Source: Candidatus Gastranaerophilales bacterium (lineage in GTDB: Bacteria; Cyanobacteriota; Vampirovibrionia; Gastranaerophilales; Gastranaerophilaceae). From it: a stretch of DNA of 53,249 nt. The DNA lies in NCBI GenBank assembly GCA_947588755.1, contig CANPZB010000005.1, positions 1-53,249 on the forward strand, written 5' to 3'. The notes under the pieces were generated by a model. It had not been told where the DNA came from. It did not search any database and saw only the letters and a list, made by a program, of their open reading frames with translations. Positions 36,147 through 45,600 of this stretch are shown piece after piece; positions within the stretch are counted from its first letter, which is position 1, and each line of letters opens with the position of its first letter. The position numbers were made by a program, and so were the translations under genes.

Positions 36147-37007
36147 TTAATTTTCAATGCTTATTACGGGAATAAATCCGAAGAGTTTTATCAATGTATG
36201 AGAATAATACGGATATATTTTCAAAATTTTCATACCGAAAATCCTTATATATCGTTTATAAAAGTTTCTAAAAACGATATTGTGTTCTCGTGCAAATTGA
36301 TAACGGGATTTCGCAGCCCAAATTCCGTCATTAAAATAAATAGCATCAGAAGTACATGAATTACTGTTACATTTGTTATAATGATATGCGGAATTTGTTA
36401 TTGTGCATGCTTTATCTGCATAAAATATTGCACGTATCGACCAGTCTACATCTTCATAAATTCTGTCTTCGTTAAAAAATATTTCATTTTTTAAAATGTA
36501 TTCACGCTTATATATTTTATTCCATATAAAATTGTGTAAAGGTATGTATGCTAATGCCGTTTTTGAATTTCTCTCGAATGCCGAATATGTTTTGTCATAT
36601 TTTATAAGATATTTTGTTTCTTTTGGTCTGTGGCAGATAATATTACCGTAAACCGCTTCACACTCGTATTCTATTGCTTTTTTATATAATTTTTCGTAAA
36701 AGTCCGTATCAATGTAATCATCGGAATCAACAAAACCGATAAATTCGCCTGTTGCATTTTTGAGACCGATATTTCTCGCTGCTGATACTCTGCCTTTTTT
36801 GTTTGAATTTTTCAAAGTATTAAATAGCTTTATTCGACTGTCTTTTTGAGCATATTCGTTTAAAATCTCAGGTGAACTGTCCGTAGAGCAGTCATTTATG
36901 CATATAATTTCAATATCGTTCAAAGTTTGCCCGATAACGCTGTCAAGACATTTTCTCAAATATTTTTCATTATTATAAACAGGTATAATTACGGAAATCT
37001 TACTCAT
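36147..37007 (-). CDS. Family 2 glycosyltransferase
   Basis: This 286-aa GT-A enzyme starts MSKISVIIPVYNNEKYLRKC and shows the nucleotide-sugar site INDCSTDSS and the metal-binding FVDSDDYID (DxD-like). The C-terminal third has DVDWSIRAIFYADK, in the position of the catalytic base region, then a basic Tyr-rich tail. Such enzymes decorate surface polysaccharides or glycoproteins (including flagellin in some species). Donor and acceptor cannot be assigned. It stands alone; no other polysaccharide genes are nearby. Confidence 0.9.
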   Translation of the reverse strand: MSKISVIIPVYNNEKYLRKCLDSVIGQTLNDIEIICINDCSTDSSPEILNEYAQKDSRIKLFNTLKNSNKKGRVSAARNIGLKNATGEFIGFVDSDDYIDTDFYEKLYKKAIEYECEAVYGNIICHRPKETKYLIKYDKTYSAFERNSKTALAYIPLHNFIWNKIYKREYILKNEIFFNEDRIYEDVDWSIRAIFYADKACTITNSAYHYNKCNSNSCTSDAIYFNDGIWAAKSRYQFAREHNIVFRNFYKRYIRIFGMKILKIYPYYSHTLIKLFGFIPVISIEN

Positions 37008-37109
37008 ACTTAATCCTTATGTAAAAAATCAGATTGCTTTTTCATTTCTAACATAATACGGGTGATATTAATATTGCCCAATTGGCTAAAAAAAAATATT
37101 AATTAATTC

Positions 37110-37137
37110 TTGACTTAATCCCTTCAGCGGATACAAT
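37110..37137 (+). promoter_or_regulatory. Promoter of the NifU-like / GGGtGRT pair
   Basis: TTGACT (37110-37115), 16 bases, TACAAT (37132-37137). CCCTTCAGCGG in the spacer is roughly inverted to CCGAAGGG (over the ribosome site near 37157), which may be an operator or chance. Confidence 0.55.
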
Positions 37138-37170
37138 TAATCTTGTATATAACCGAAGGGAGTATAAGAG

Positions 37171-37875
37171 ATGTTAGACAGAGTACAAGTTACAAAAGAA
37201 GTAGAAGAAATGTGCTGCCTTAAACGCGGTGTGAAGGGTGAACCCGCTCCTATTCCGCAGGAAGGCGAATGGACAAAAGTTAAAGAAATTAAAGAAATTT
37301 CAGGATTAACTCACGGGTGCGGATGTTGTGCTCCGCAGCAAGGCACATGTAAATTAACTCTTAATGTTAAAGACGGTATAATTCAGGAAGCACTTGTCGA
37401 AACTTTAGGGTGTTCGGGGATGACACATTCCGCTGCAATGGCAGGAGAGATTTTACCCGGAAAAACTATTTTGGAAGCACTGAATACCGACCTTGTTTGT
37501 GATGCAATAAATGTTGCGATGAGAGAATTGTTCCTGCAAATAGTTTATGGCAGAACTCAAACTGCTTTTTCGGAAAACGGTTTGCCTGTAGGTGCAGGGT
37601 TGGAAGATTTAGGTAAAGGACTTCGTTCGCAGGTAGGTACAATTCATTCCACCAAGCAAAAAGGCCCCAGATACCTTGAATTGGCGGAAGGATACATACT
37701 GGAATTGGGACTTGATAAAAATAATGAGATTATCGGTTATAAGTTTGTTCATTTGGGCAAATTTATGGATGCGGTTAAAAAAGGTATGGAACCTAAAGAA
37801 GCACTTGAAAAATTCACCGGTACTTACGGAAGATTTGCCGATGCGGTGAAGAAAATTGATCCGAGAGTTGAATAA
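37171..37875 (+). CDS. NifU-like iron-sulfur scaffold-type protein
   Basis: This 234-aa protein resembles the IscU/NifU N-terminal fold in its middle part (KLTLNVKDGIIQEALVETLGCSGMTHSAAM, here noted by its key LGCSGM loop) with extra cysteines: CC at 15-16, HGCGCC at about 49-54 and the LGCSGMTHSAA cysteine. IscU/NifU scaffolds use three Cys to hold a nascent cluster; here the spacing differs, so cluster binding is inferred only. The C-terminal part is unassigned. It is followed 77 bp later by the GGGtGRT gene, and such pairing suggests a joint function. GAAGGGAG precedes ATG. Confidence 0.7.
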   Translation: MLDRVQVTKEVEEMCCLKRGVKGEPAPIPQEGEWTKVKEIKEISGLTHGCGCCAPQQGTCKLTLNVKDGIIQEALVETLGCSGMTHSAAMAGEILPGKTILEALNTDLVCDAINVAMRELFLQIVYGRTQTAFSENGLPVGAGLEDLGKGLRSQVGTIHSTKQKGPRYLELAEGYILELGLDKNNEIIGYKFVHLGKFMDAVKKGMEPKEALEKFTGTYGRFADAVKKIDPRVE

Positions 37876-37952
37876 AATTCAGCAGGCAGGTATGATATAA
37901 AATTATCTGTCAATTTTTGGTTTTACTTACTTTACAAAAGAGGAAAATAAAA

Positions 37953-38954
37953 ATGAGTATAAAATTTGAAGGACAAGACAGACGTCAAGCAAAATTGAAT
38001 AAAGTATTACCGGAATACGGTTTTAAAACTTTGGAAGAAGCAAAAGAACTTTGTACTTCTAAAGGTATTGATGTGGATGCAATAGTTAAAGGCATTCAAC
38101 CCATAGCATTTGAAAACGCTGTATGGGCATATACTTTAGGTGCGGCAATAGCAATTAAAAAAGGTACTAAGACTGCCGCTGAAGCTGCTGAAGCTATCGG
38201 TGAAGGCTTACAGGCATTTTGTGTACCCGGTTCGGTAGGCGACACAAGAAAAGTAGGGCTGGGACACGGTAATCTTGCAGCAATGCTTTTAAGAGAAGAA
38301 ACTCAATGTTTCTGTTTCCTCGCTGGACACGAGTCTTTTGCGGCTGCTGAAGGTGCTATCGGTATTGCCAGAAATGCAAATAAGGTTAGAAAAAATCCTT
38401 TGAGAGTTATTCTTAACGGTTTGGGTAAAGATGCGGCTTATGTAATTTCAAGAATAAACGGTTTCACTTCCGTTGAAACCAAATATGATTATAAAACCGG
38501 AGAATTGAAAATCGTTAAGGAACAACCTTTTTCAGACGGCGAAAGAGCAAAAGTAAAATGCTACGGTGCGGATGATGTTTCCGAAGGTGTTGCAATTATG
38601 ATTCATGAAGGTGTTGATGTATCAATTACGGGTAACTCAACAAACCCGACTCGTTTCCAACACCCTGTTGCAGGTACTTATAAGAAATGGTGTTTTGAAA
38701 ATAACAGAAAATACTTCTCGGTTGCATCAGGCGGCGGTACGGGAAGAACACTCCACCCCGATAATGTTGCCGCAGGTCCTGCTTCTTACGGTATGACGGA
38801 TACAATGGGAAGAATGCATGGTGACGCACAATTTGCAGGCTCATCATCGGTTCCCGCTCACGTGGAAATGATGGGTATAATAGGAATGGGCAATAACCCG
38901 ATGGTAGGTGCTACCGTTGCCGTTGCCGTTGCTGTTGAAAATGCTATGAAATAA
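37953..38954 (+). CDS. GGGtGRT family protein
   Basis: This 333-aa protein contains the family-naming motif in ASGGGTGRTLHPDNVAAG, followed by GMTDTMGRMHGDAQFAGSS. The GGGtGRT family (Pfam) has no established function to my knowledge. ATG 37953 is chosen because AGAGGA lies eight bases upstream; the frame open from 37917 has no such site. There is no signal peptide or membrane helix. Many Gly, Ala and Val residues suggest a nucleotide- or phosphate-binding Rossmann-like enzyme, but this is inference. It ends at a strong terminator. Confidence 0.9.
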   Translation: MSIKFEGQDRRQAKLNKVLPEYGFKTLEEAKELCTSKGIDVDAIVKGIQPIAFENAVWAYTLGAAIAIKKGTKTAAEAAEAIGEGLQAFCVPGSVGDTRKVGLGHGNLAAMLLREETQCFCFLAGHESFAAAEGAIGIARNANKVRKNPLRVILNGLGKDAAYVISRINGFTSVETKYDYKTGELKIVKEQPFSDGERAKVKCYGADDVSEGVAIMIHEGVDVSITGNSTNPTRFQHPVAGTYKKWCFENNRKYFSVASGGGTGRTLHPDNVAAGPASYGMTDTMGRMHGDAQFAGSSSVPAHVEMMGIIGMGNNPMVGATVAVAVAVENAMK

Positions 38955-38973
38955 AAATTATTATAAATAAACT

Positions 38974-39006
38974 AAGGCATGCATAAAATTTATGTGTGCC
39001 TTTTTT
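38974..39006 (+). terminator. Terminator after the GGGtGRT gene
   Basis: AAGGCATGCATAAA pairs with TTTATGTGTGCCTT (two G-U wobbles) around a tiny loop and is followed by TTTTT. It lies between convergent genes and could also act on the opposite strand. Confidence 0.75.
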
Positions 39007-41995
39007 ATTGGTTAAGTTCCAAAGAATTCATATTACAGAATGCTTTCAGTGCATTTTCGCAGTTTTCAATTTTTTTGATTACGTGGTTATTGTTGGTAAA
39101 TGAAGTATATTCTTTAGCTTTTTGATACATTTTAGATGAAGCGTTTACATAATCATTTTGATGTTCGGACTTGTTTAGTCCGAGTTCCTGATAGTATTTC
39201 CCGTAAAGCAGGTAAAGACGTGATAATAAATCTTTCAGCCCAAATCTTTCGGCATCAGCTATTGCCGTTTTAAGCTGGATTTTTGCACTTTCAAAATCCG
39301 AAATGGTAATATTTGCCTTAATTATTATTGTTCTTAAGAGAATGGCGAAGTAATAGTTATCAATTTTCGGATTTAATGCCACGTCAAGTGCCTGTTGTGC
39401 TATTTCCGAAGCATTTTGAGGACCTTCGGTAATAAGTGTTGCATCCGCAATTAAATACCAGGTTAACAAAGCACCCAGAGCCATCTTCTCTTTTGCAAAG
39501 TATGTTATTTGTTCATTATATATATCCATGGCACGGGCGGTTTGTTCGTAATCTTTAAAAACTTTGCCCAGAAGTGTTTTTAAAGTATTTTTTGTAAAAT
39601 TATCTCCGTTATTATCGGCAAATGTTACGATTTGGAATAAATCCTCCTGAATGTTGTTGTATTGTTTTCTCATAAAGTTATTTACGGTATTGATAAAGTT
39701 CCATCTCAATATGGCTTCATTGTCCATAACCGATGTTTTGTATAGTCTTAAAATTTCTTCAAGCATATTATCTGATGCTTTAAAATCACCTTTTATCGTG
39801 TTTGCAAACGCCAGTGCCAGTTTACATTTGCAAATAAACAATTCGTCCTGAATATTATTGCGTTCGATTATATCAAAAAGAATTGTAAGTATTTCAAAAC
39901 ATCTGTCATTGCCTTGTATTACCAATGCATTTGCCAGCATCAGGTAAGTTTTGAGACAAGTTTCAAATACAAAACCCAAAGAAATATGTTTTGTATTTTT
40001 ATTTTTAATTAAAAAATTATCCAGAACAGGCATTATTTCATTGTCAATCATATTTATGACCTGTCCGCAGTTGCCGATATTGAGTAAAGCACCGAGTTTG
40101 GAACATTTTAATAAAGCTGTTTCAAGTTCGTTGACGGAATTTATGTTATTATCATTTTCATCATTTGTATGTATTTTTTTAATAGCTGCATCTACGCATT
40201 CTACTTCGCCATAGTAGTTTCCTGTTTTTCTGCAGCAGTATGAAAGGTAAGACAATAATTCAATTTCTTTCGGTGTATCTCCTACAGCCTGTGCGTTAGC
40301 AATACCGTCGGGAAGATATTCCATTGCTTCCGAGGGATTTGATGAGGACAAAAGTTTTCCGAGTCTTTCGGAAATATTATATCTTGTCTTTAGTGTTTGA
40401 TGTTCGTCCAGTTCATTAATTAAAGCCAAACATTGTTTCTGTGCTATGGCATAGAGATTAGTATCTCCTATGAATGCTCCTAAGCGTGTGTTTTTTGTCC
40501 ATATATCAAAGGCAAATTCCGTTTGTTTAAGATTTTGGGCTATAACCGCAAGCAATGTAAAAGAACTTAAGGTTATATTGCTCAATGATGACAATATTTT
40601 TTTATTTATTTCAATGAATTTTTTTTCATCTTTGCCTATATTTAAAAGGGTTTCCCATATTAGTAAACTGCTGAATTCAAAATATATTTCGTTCATGGGG
40701 ATTATGTAATCCATTTTATTAAGATATAAGATAATATCATTGAATTTGTTATCATCAAGATTATAAATTTCTTTTATCAAATTTATGTTGATTTTATCGC
40801 CGAGAATTGCGGAGGCAGTAAGTATTTCAAAAGCGGCAGGATTTATTTCCGAAAGAATTAATAAACGTTGTTCAATCAGTTTTTTTACGGTATTTGCAGG
40901 TTTAAAGTCTTTGTCGGCAATTTGTGAATCAAATTTCAGACAAAGTGCCTGATTTATATACAGCGGATTACCTTTGCCGGAAGTGTAAATATGTTTTTTC
41001 TCATCTTCACTTACGAAAGGAAAACCTTCTATGTTTTTTTCTTTTTCTTGAATAAAATTTTGCATGTAATTATATTCCGTCGGTGCAATTGTCATATCAA
41101 GGTATATATTTTCGTTTTCATCTTCAAGATAGAAATATCCCTTTGAGGGTTTTATTTTGTTGTATAAAAGTATAAATTTAAGATTAGCCTTGATTTGGGG
41201 GCGTCTTATCAAATGATTTAAAAAATCGTAGGAAAATCCGTCTATATATTCAAAGTTATCTGCCGCTAAAATGAATTTGTTATTACTTTCAATTTTTTCA
41301 AATATTTTATACAGAAAGTTATATGTCTTATGTTTGTTTTCCGTTAAATCTTCAAAATTACCTTCGGTAGTCGGGTATAAAAAGTTCATCAAATCAAAAA
41401 TTTCATTATTTGTGAGTTCGGGAAATTCACTCTTGAAAAATTTTGATGCCTCTTTCTTAAACTGCATATTATTAACGCAAATATTGGGCAGATTAAACAA
41501 ATTCAAAAGCATATCCTGAATAAGTCCGCCGGACGTAAGCTGTGTTATCGGGGTGCATTTGCCGTAAATCCAGGAAAAATGCAGGTCTGCGAGTTCTTTC
41601 ATCGCGGTTTTAAGTACGAGAGTTTTTCCGATACCTTTTTGCCCTGTCAAAGAAAAAATCTTTTTGTTGTCGGAAAGCAGTCCTTTAATGAGAATATTTT
41701 TTGCATTTTCCTGAGATATTGAATTAGGCGGATATTTCAAATCCTGTTCTTCAATTTCGGATTTATCGGGTTTAAAAGAATAACTGCATTTGCGGCATTT
41801 TTTCGCTTCGGGCATGTTTGCAGAGGAACAATTAGGGCAAATTTTCAGAATTTCATTTCCGCAATTTTTACATTTTTTTGACAAAATCGAGTTAACGGTA
41901 TTGCATTTTTTGCATATCAAACCGGTTCTTGTTTTACAATAAGGGCATTTTACGGAATTATCGGGAATTTCTTTTTTGCATTTGGGACATATCAT
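39005..41995 (-). CDS. Zinc-ribbon STAND-like ATPase with TPR repeats
   Basis: This 996-aa protein begins with zinc ribbons (CxxC pairs within residues 3-70: CPKCKK, CPYC, CKKC, CKNCG, CPNC, CRKC). It then has an AAA/STAND-type NTPase with Walker A GQKGIGKT (118-125) and a Walker B-like FILAADNFEYID (241-252), and a C-terminal helical TPR-like region (about 450-990). This is the plan of signal-transducing STAND ATPases, with the repeats as sensor and zinc ribbons as likely nucleic acid or protein contact. It aligns with the degenerate homologue at 14158-17652 but lacks the cyclase-like insert. It lies 16 bp downstream of a sigma factor on the same strand, suggesting a shared regulatory circuit. 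Confidence 0.82.
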   Translation of the reverse strand: MICPKCKKEIPDNSVKCPYCKTRTGLICKKCNTVNSILSKKCKNCGNEILKICPNCSSANMPEAKKCRKCSYSFKPDKSEIEEQDLKYPPNSISQENAKNILIKGLLSDNKKIFSLTGQKGIGKTLVLKTAMKELADLHFSWIYGKCTPITQLTSGGLIQDMLLNLFNLPNICVNNMQFKKEASKFFKSEFPELTNNEIFDLMNFLYPTTEGNFEDLTENKHKTYNFLYKIFEKIESNNKFILAADNFEYIDGFSYDFLNHLIRRPQIKANLKFILLYNKIKPSKGYFYLEDENENIYLDMTIAPTEYNYMQNFIQEKEKNIEGFPFVSEDEKKHIYTSGKGNPLYINQALCLKFDSQIADKDFKPANTVKKLIEQRLLILSEINPAAFEILTASAILGDKININLIKEIYNLDDNKFNDIILYLNKMDYIIPMNEIYFEFSSLLIWETLLNIGKDEKKFIEINKKILSSLSNITLSSFTLLAVIAQNLKQTEFAFDIWTKNTRLGAFIGDTNLYAIAQKQCLALINELDEHQTLKTRYNISERLGKLLSSSNPSEAMEYLPDGIANAQAVGDTPKEIELLSYLSYCCRKTGNYYGEVECVDAAIKKIHTNDENDNNINSVNELETALLKCSKLGALLNIGNCGQVINMIDNEIMPVLDNFLIKNKNTKHISLGFVFETCLKTYLMLANALVIQGNDRCFEILTILFDIIERNNIQDELFICKCKLALAFANTIKGDFKASDNMLEEILRLYKTSVMDNEAILRWNFINTVNNFMRKQYNNIQEDLFQIVTFADNNGDNFTKNTLKTLLGKVFKDYEQTARAMDIYNEQITYFAKEKMALGALLTWYLIADATLITEGPQNASEIAQQALDVALNPKIDNYYFAILLRTIIIKANITISDFESAKIQLKTAIADAERFGLKDLLSRLYLLYGKYYQELGLNKSEHQNDYVNASSKMYQKAKEYTSFTNNNHVIKKIENCENALKAFCNMNSLELNQ

Positions 41996-42011
41996 TTTTT
42001 TATACCCTGTA

Positions 42012-42587
42012 TTAATTAAAAGCTTCTTTAACTTTCTCCATTAATTTAAAAAGTCTTTTTGATGTTTCGGATTGTGAAATTCCTGTTTTTGCGGCTATTT
42101 CTTTTTGAGTCATGCCTTTTTGAAATCTTAGTATAAAAAGTTCCAAATATTTTTCATCAGGTTCTTCGGAATTAATTTCAATAACGGTATCAACAATTTT
42201 TTCCAAAATGTCTTTTTTTATGGCAAAATTTTCGGGAGTTTCCGGAATATTAACGGAACTGTAAGTTATTTTTGCGGAAGAATAATCTTGAGTATCATCG
42301 GCTATTTTATCGAGAGAAACTTCACCGCTTGACATATATCCGCTTTTGCCGCGTCTTAATCTGCCTGAATTCTTCAATACATTCAAAATAGAGGTAGTGG
42401 CTATTTTTCTTAAATATGCCTCTAAAGTATCTTCGGATGAAACTGTTTTAACAATTAACAAAGAACGCTTGCAGGTTTCGTTGAAGAAGTCATCATACAA
42501 GTCCTCGTTGTTAATATATTTGCTGTTTGATTTAATTATTTTTTCAATTAAACCTAATTTATCTTGTGCGAGTTCCAATTCTAACAT
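42012..42587 (-). CDS. Sigma-70 family factor (ECF-like)
   Basis: The 191-aa protein ends with a clear region 4 helix-turn-helix: LELFILRFQKGMTQKEIAAKTGISQSETSKRLFKLMEKV, key parts MTQKEIAAKTGISQSE. The N-terminal part (EDTLEAYLRKIATTSILNVLKNSGRLRRG) fits region 2 of compact sigma factors. It is the middle gene of a three-gene minus-strand unit, 29 bp after the giant acidic protein and 16 bp before the zinc-ribbon ATPase. AAGGA lies just upstream of ATG, and an extended -10 (TGC-TATAAT, 42605-42613) suggests a second, internal promoter. Confidence 0.82.
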   Translation of the reverse strand: MLELELAQDKLGLIEKIIKSNSKYINNEDLYDDFFNETCKRSLLIVKTVSSEDTLEAYLRKIATTSILNVLKNSGRLRRGKSGYMSSGEVSLDKIADDTQDYSSAKITYSSVNIPETPENFAIKKDILEKIVDTVIEINSEEPDEKYLELFILRFQKGMTQKEIAAKTGISQSETSKRLFKLMEKVKEAFN

Positions 42588-42604
42588 TTCCTTCTCTCTC
42601 AGAC

Positions 42605-42613
42605 ATTATAGCA
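42605..42613 (-). promoter_or_regulatory. Extended -10 box upstream of the ECF-like sigma gene
   Basis: Minus-strand TGC-TATAAT, with no good -35. It lies 18 bases before the sigma factor ATG and just upstream of the 1067-aa gene's end, so sigma factor and ATPase could be made without the membrane protein. Confidence 0.4.
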
Positions 42614-42616
42614 TGA

Positions 42617-45600
42617 CTATAAATTTATTATAAGCCCCAAATTATAGCTATCGCCTTTAATCTCGCCTACAGGCGGTTTTACAACATTTAAAGTATCTTT
42701 AACACATTGTAACACAATTTTATCAATTTGCTGTGAACCGCTTGAGATAACTATGTTTGCTGCTTCTACATTACCGCCGCTGTTTAATTTTACACTTACT
42801 TTTACTCTGTTCGAGTAAGCATATTCCGTTGCAAGAAGCAAATCGACCGAGAGTGAAGATTTTATACTCTTACCTGCCGTATTCAAATAAATCTGGAATT
42901 TTTTGCTGTAAGAAAGGTATCCGGGAACGTCCCAAACGATTTTACTTACGGATAAGTCTTTGTTTGAGGATTTTGATACTGAGGATTGTGAACTTTTTGC
43001 GGAATTTTTAATATCCGTTGTTTTTTTATTAATGTCGTTTTGGCTTATATCAGGAGTGTTTGAAGCTATATTGTTTGTGCCGTCAAACGGGTTTTCCTGA
43101 TTTATATCGGGATTTTGGACATCCGCTGTCGTTTCCGTTGTTTGAGGTGTTTCGGCTACATTTGTATCATTTTTGGGTTTCAACAATATCATTGCTGATG
43201 TTGTGACCATAACTAATGCTATTGCCGCTGCCGTTATAAGCAATTTTTTGTTTTGAATAAGCGGTGATTTTTCAAGAAATGCTATTCCGGGTATTTTGTA
43301 TAAAGGTTTATTGTCTGTTTCTTCGGTATTTTGCAGTTCTGACAGATTTTCGGCAGGAATTTCACCGTTTTCACTGTATAAAATTCCTAATTTTTCTTCG
43401 TTATTATCCTGAAATTCCGTATCGGCTTCATTGTTAAACATAACCTGCTCGTCTGATTGCGGAGCTTCTTCCGAAAAATTGTTCGGGTAGGGATTTTCAT
43501 TAACCGTATCATTATCGTCTGATGCCAATACAGTTTCTTTTTCTTCTTCTTCTTCTTCTTCTTCTTCTTCTGCTGCTGCTGCTGATATTTCTTCATGTTG
43601 AGTTTGCAAATCAGTTTCGCTGTATTGTGTTTCGGAAGCGGTATATTCGGGAATATCTTCATTAGCAGACTCGTTTAAAACAGGTAATTCATCAACGGGC
43701 ATTTGTTCCGTCATGTCAGTTTGTTCGCTAACCCCGATTTGTTCAATTTGTACATCTTCAAACTTATCTTCCGAGTTTTCGGTTGCAATGTTCGTATTTA
43801 TGAGTTCGTCAGCCTGTGACAGTAATTCATCTGACGAAATATTGTCGGTATTTGTGTCCTCATTGATATTTTCATGGGTTTCCGGCTCGTAGTCAGGTAA
43901 ATATTCGTTAACCATTTCCAGAACTTTGTTGTCCTGTTCTTCGCTAAATTCCATGGTATCATCTATAAAATCTTCCAAATCATTAATATCATTTTGGTCA
44001 AATGCCGATATATTTTCTTCTTTTACCTGTTCAATTTCATCTTGAGGTTCTTCTGTTATTTCATCTGCTGTTTTTTCGGTTATGTCAAAAGTTTCGTCCG
44101 CTTCTTTATTAATTTCTTCTCCCGTTTCGTCTTGATTTTCAATATATTCTTCATTATATGTCTTGTCTTGAAAATCTTCGTGTAAATTATTTTCATTGTC
44201 GTCAGAAAGCGTCAAATAATCTTCTTCAAAGTTTTCTGTTATTTCATTTGGCTCAATTTCAGGTTCCTGAATATTAATTTCATCTAAAGAAACCAAATCT
44301 TCATCAATTGTTGTTTCTTCGGTATTATCAGTGTCGGTAATGCTTGTTTCCGTACTGTTATCTAAGGATATTGTTTCATTATCATAATTTTCTTCTTTAA
44401 GTTCGGCAGAAGATATATTTTCTTCAATTGTATTAAAATCAATTTGCGGCAAATCGGTAATATTAAGAGTTTCTGCCGCAATGTTTTCAGCCAAACCTTC
44501 GGCTGCCGCACCTGCGATGCCTCCCGCTATTCCTCCTATTATTCCGCCTGCGATACCGCCTGCTATATCACCCGCAATACCGCTGTTTTCATGAGTTAAT
44601 TCCGATTTGGTATCTGTGTCTTCTTCTGCCGTATTTCCCGATAAATCGTTTTCTTCACTTTTTTCATTCAATTCCTCAAATACCACATCATCAGTGATTT
44701 CGATTTTTTCATTTTCAGGTTCTTCCTGTGTTATTTCATCATCCAAAATGGAATTTTCTAACAGGTTATCAAACTCATCATCCGAATTTTCTTCGTCAAA
44801 TGATACTTCGTCTTCGGTATTTTCATTATCCGAAAGTAAAATATCTTCGACATCTGAATTTTCAGTTTTCAAAAGTTCTTCGGCAAAAATATCATCCGTC
44901 TCGGAGATTTCATCAGGCATATCGGATATTTCTTCAATTGCTTCTAAATTTTCTTCAATTTCAAAGTCATCCGTTAATTCTTCTTCGGGCTGTTCTTCCG
45001 TATCGGCAGTTTTATTTTCTTCCTCCTGATTTTCTTCATCCGAAGGGACATCAATTTCATCAATCAAAGCGGAGGATATTTCTTCATGATTTTCAGGTTC
45101 ATAATCTTTTAATTTGTCCTGATTATCGGTTTCCGTCAACGATTTGTTGGAAAGTAATTCAAAGTTTTCATATTCTATAAATTTATCTCTTAAAATCGCA
45201 CTTTCGGTTAATTTTTTTAACAGGTATTTTTTGTCGCTGTTACTGATGTCATTATCTTCCATTGAAATAATAAGGTTTTCGCATTTTTCAATTTCCGATT
45301 CGCTTAAACTTTTATATGTGTCGCCTTTAAAATCTTTTATATACTTTTTTAAATCCGAAGGACTGCTTAATTTTTCTTTTTCAATAAAGTAATATTCATC
45401 ATTATGATTATTTTTATTAATTAATTTGGGTTCAAAAAAGCCGAGCAGTTTAACATATTGTTCATCTTCAGCTATTTGCAGTGCAAGATAGATATCGGGC
45501 AAAATGTCATATTCAAAATGGGTTTTGGGGATGAAGATAAAGTTTTCATCAAAAACAACTCTGACATCAATATGGATGTTTGGAAGCATTATATCGGCAA

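Noticed and set aside
35733-36157. Two minus-strand ORFs of about 65 aa
   Set aside because: Both overlap the tRNA-Arg gene, and the first begins inside it; the tRNA and its terminator explain the sequence.
36147-37007. Polysaccharide or flagellin glycosylation cluster
   Set aside because: Only one glycosyltransferase is present; neighbours are a tRNA and a NifU-like gene, so a cluster cannot be claimed.
43387-45180. Long ORFs in other frames of the giant acidic protein (poly-Lys, Ser-rich, His/Phe-rich)
   Set aside because: They are shadows of the Glu/Asp-rich codons read in other frames; low complexity, with no start signals.
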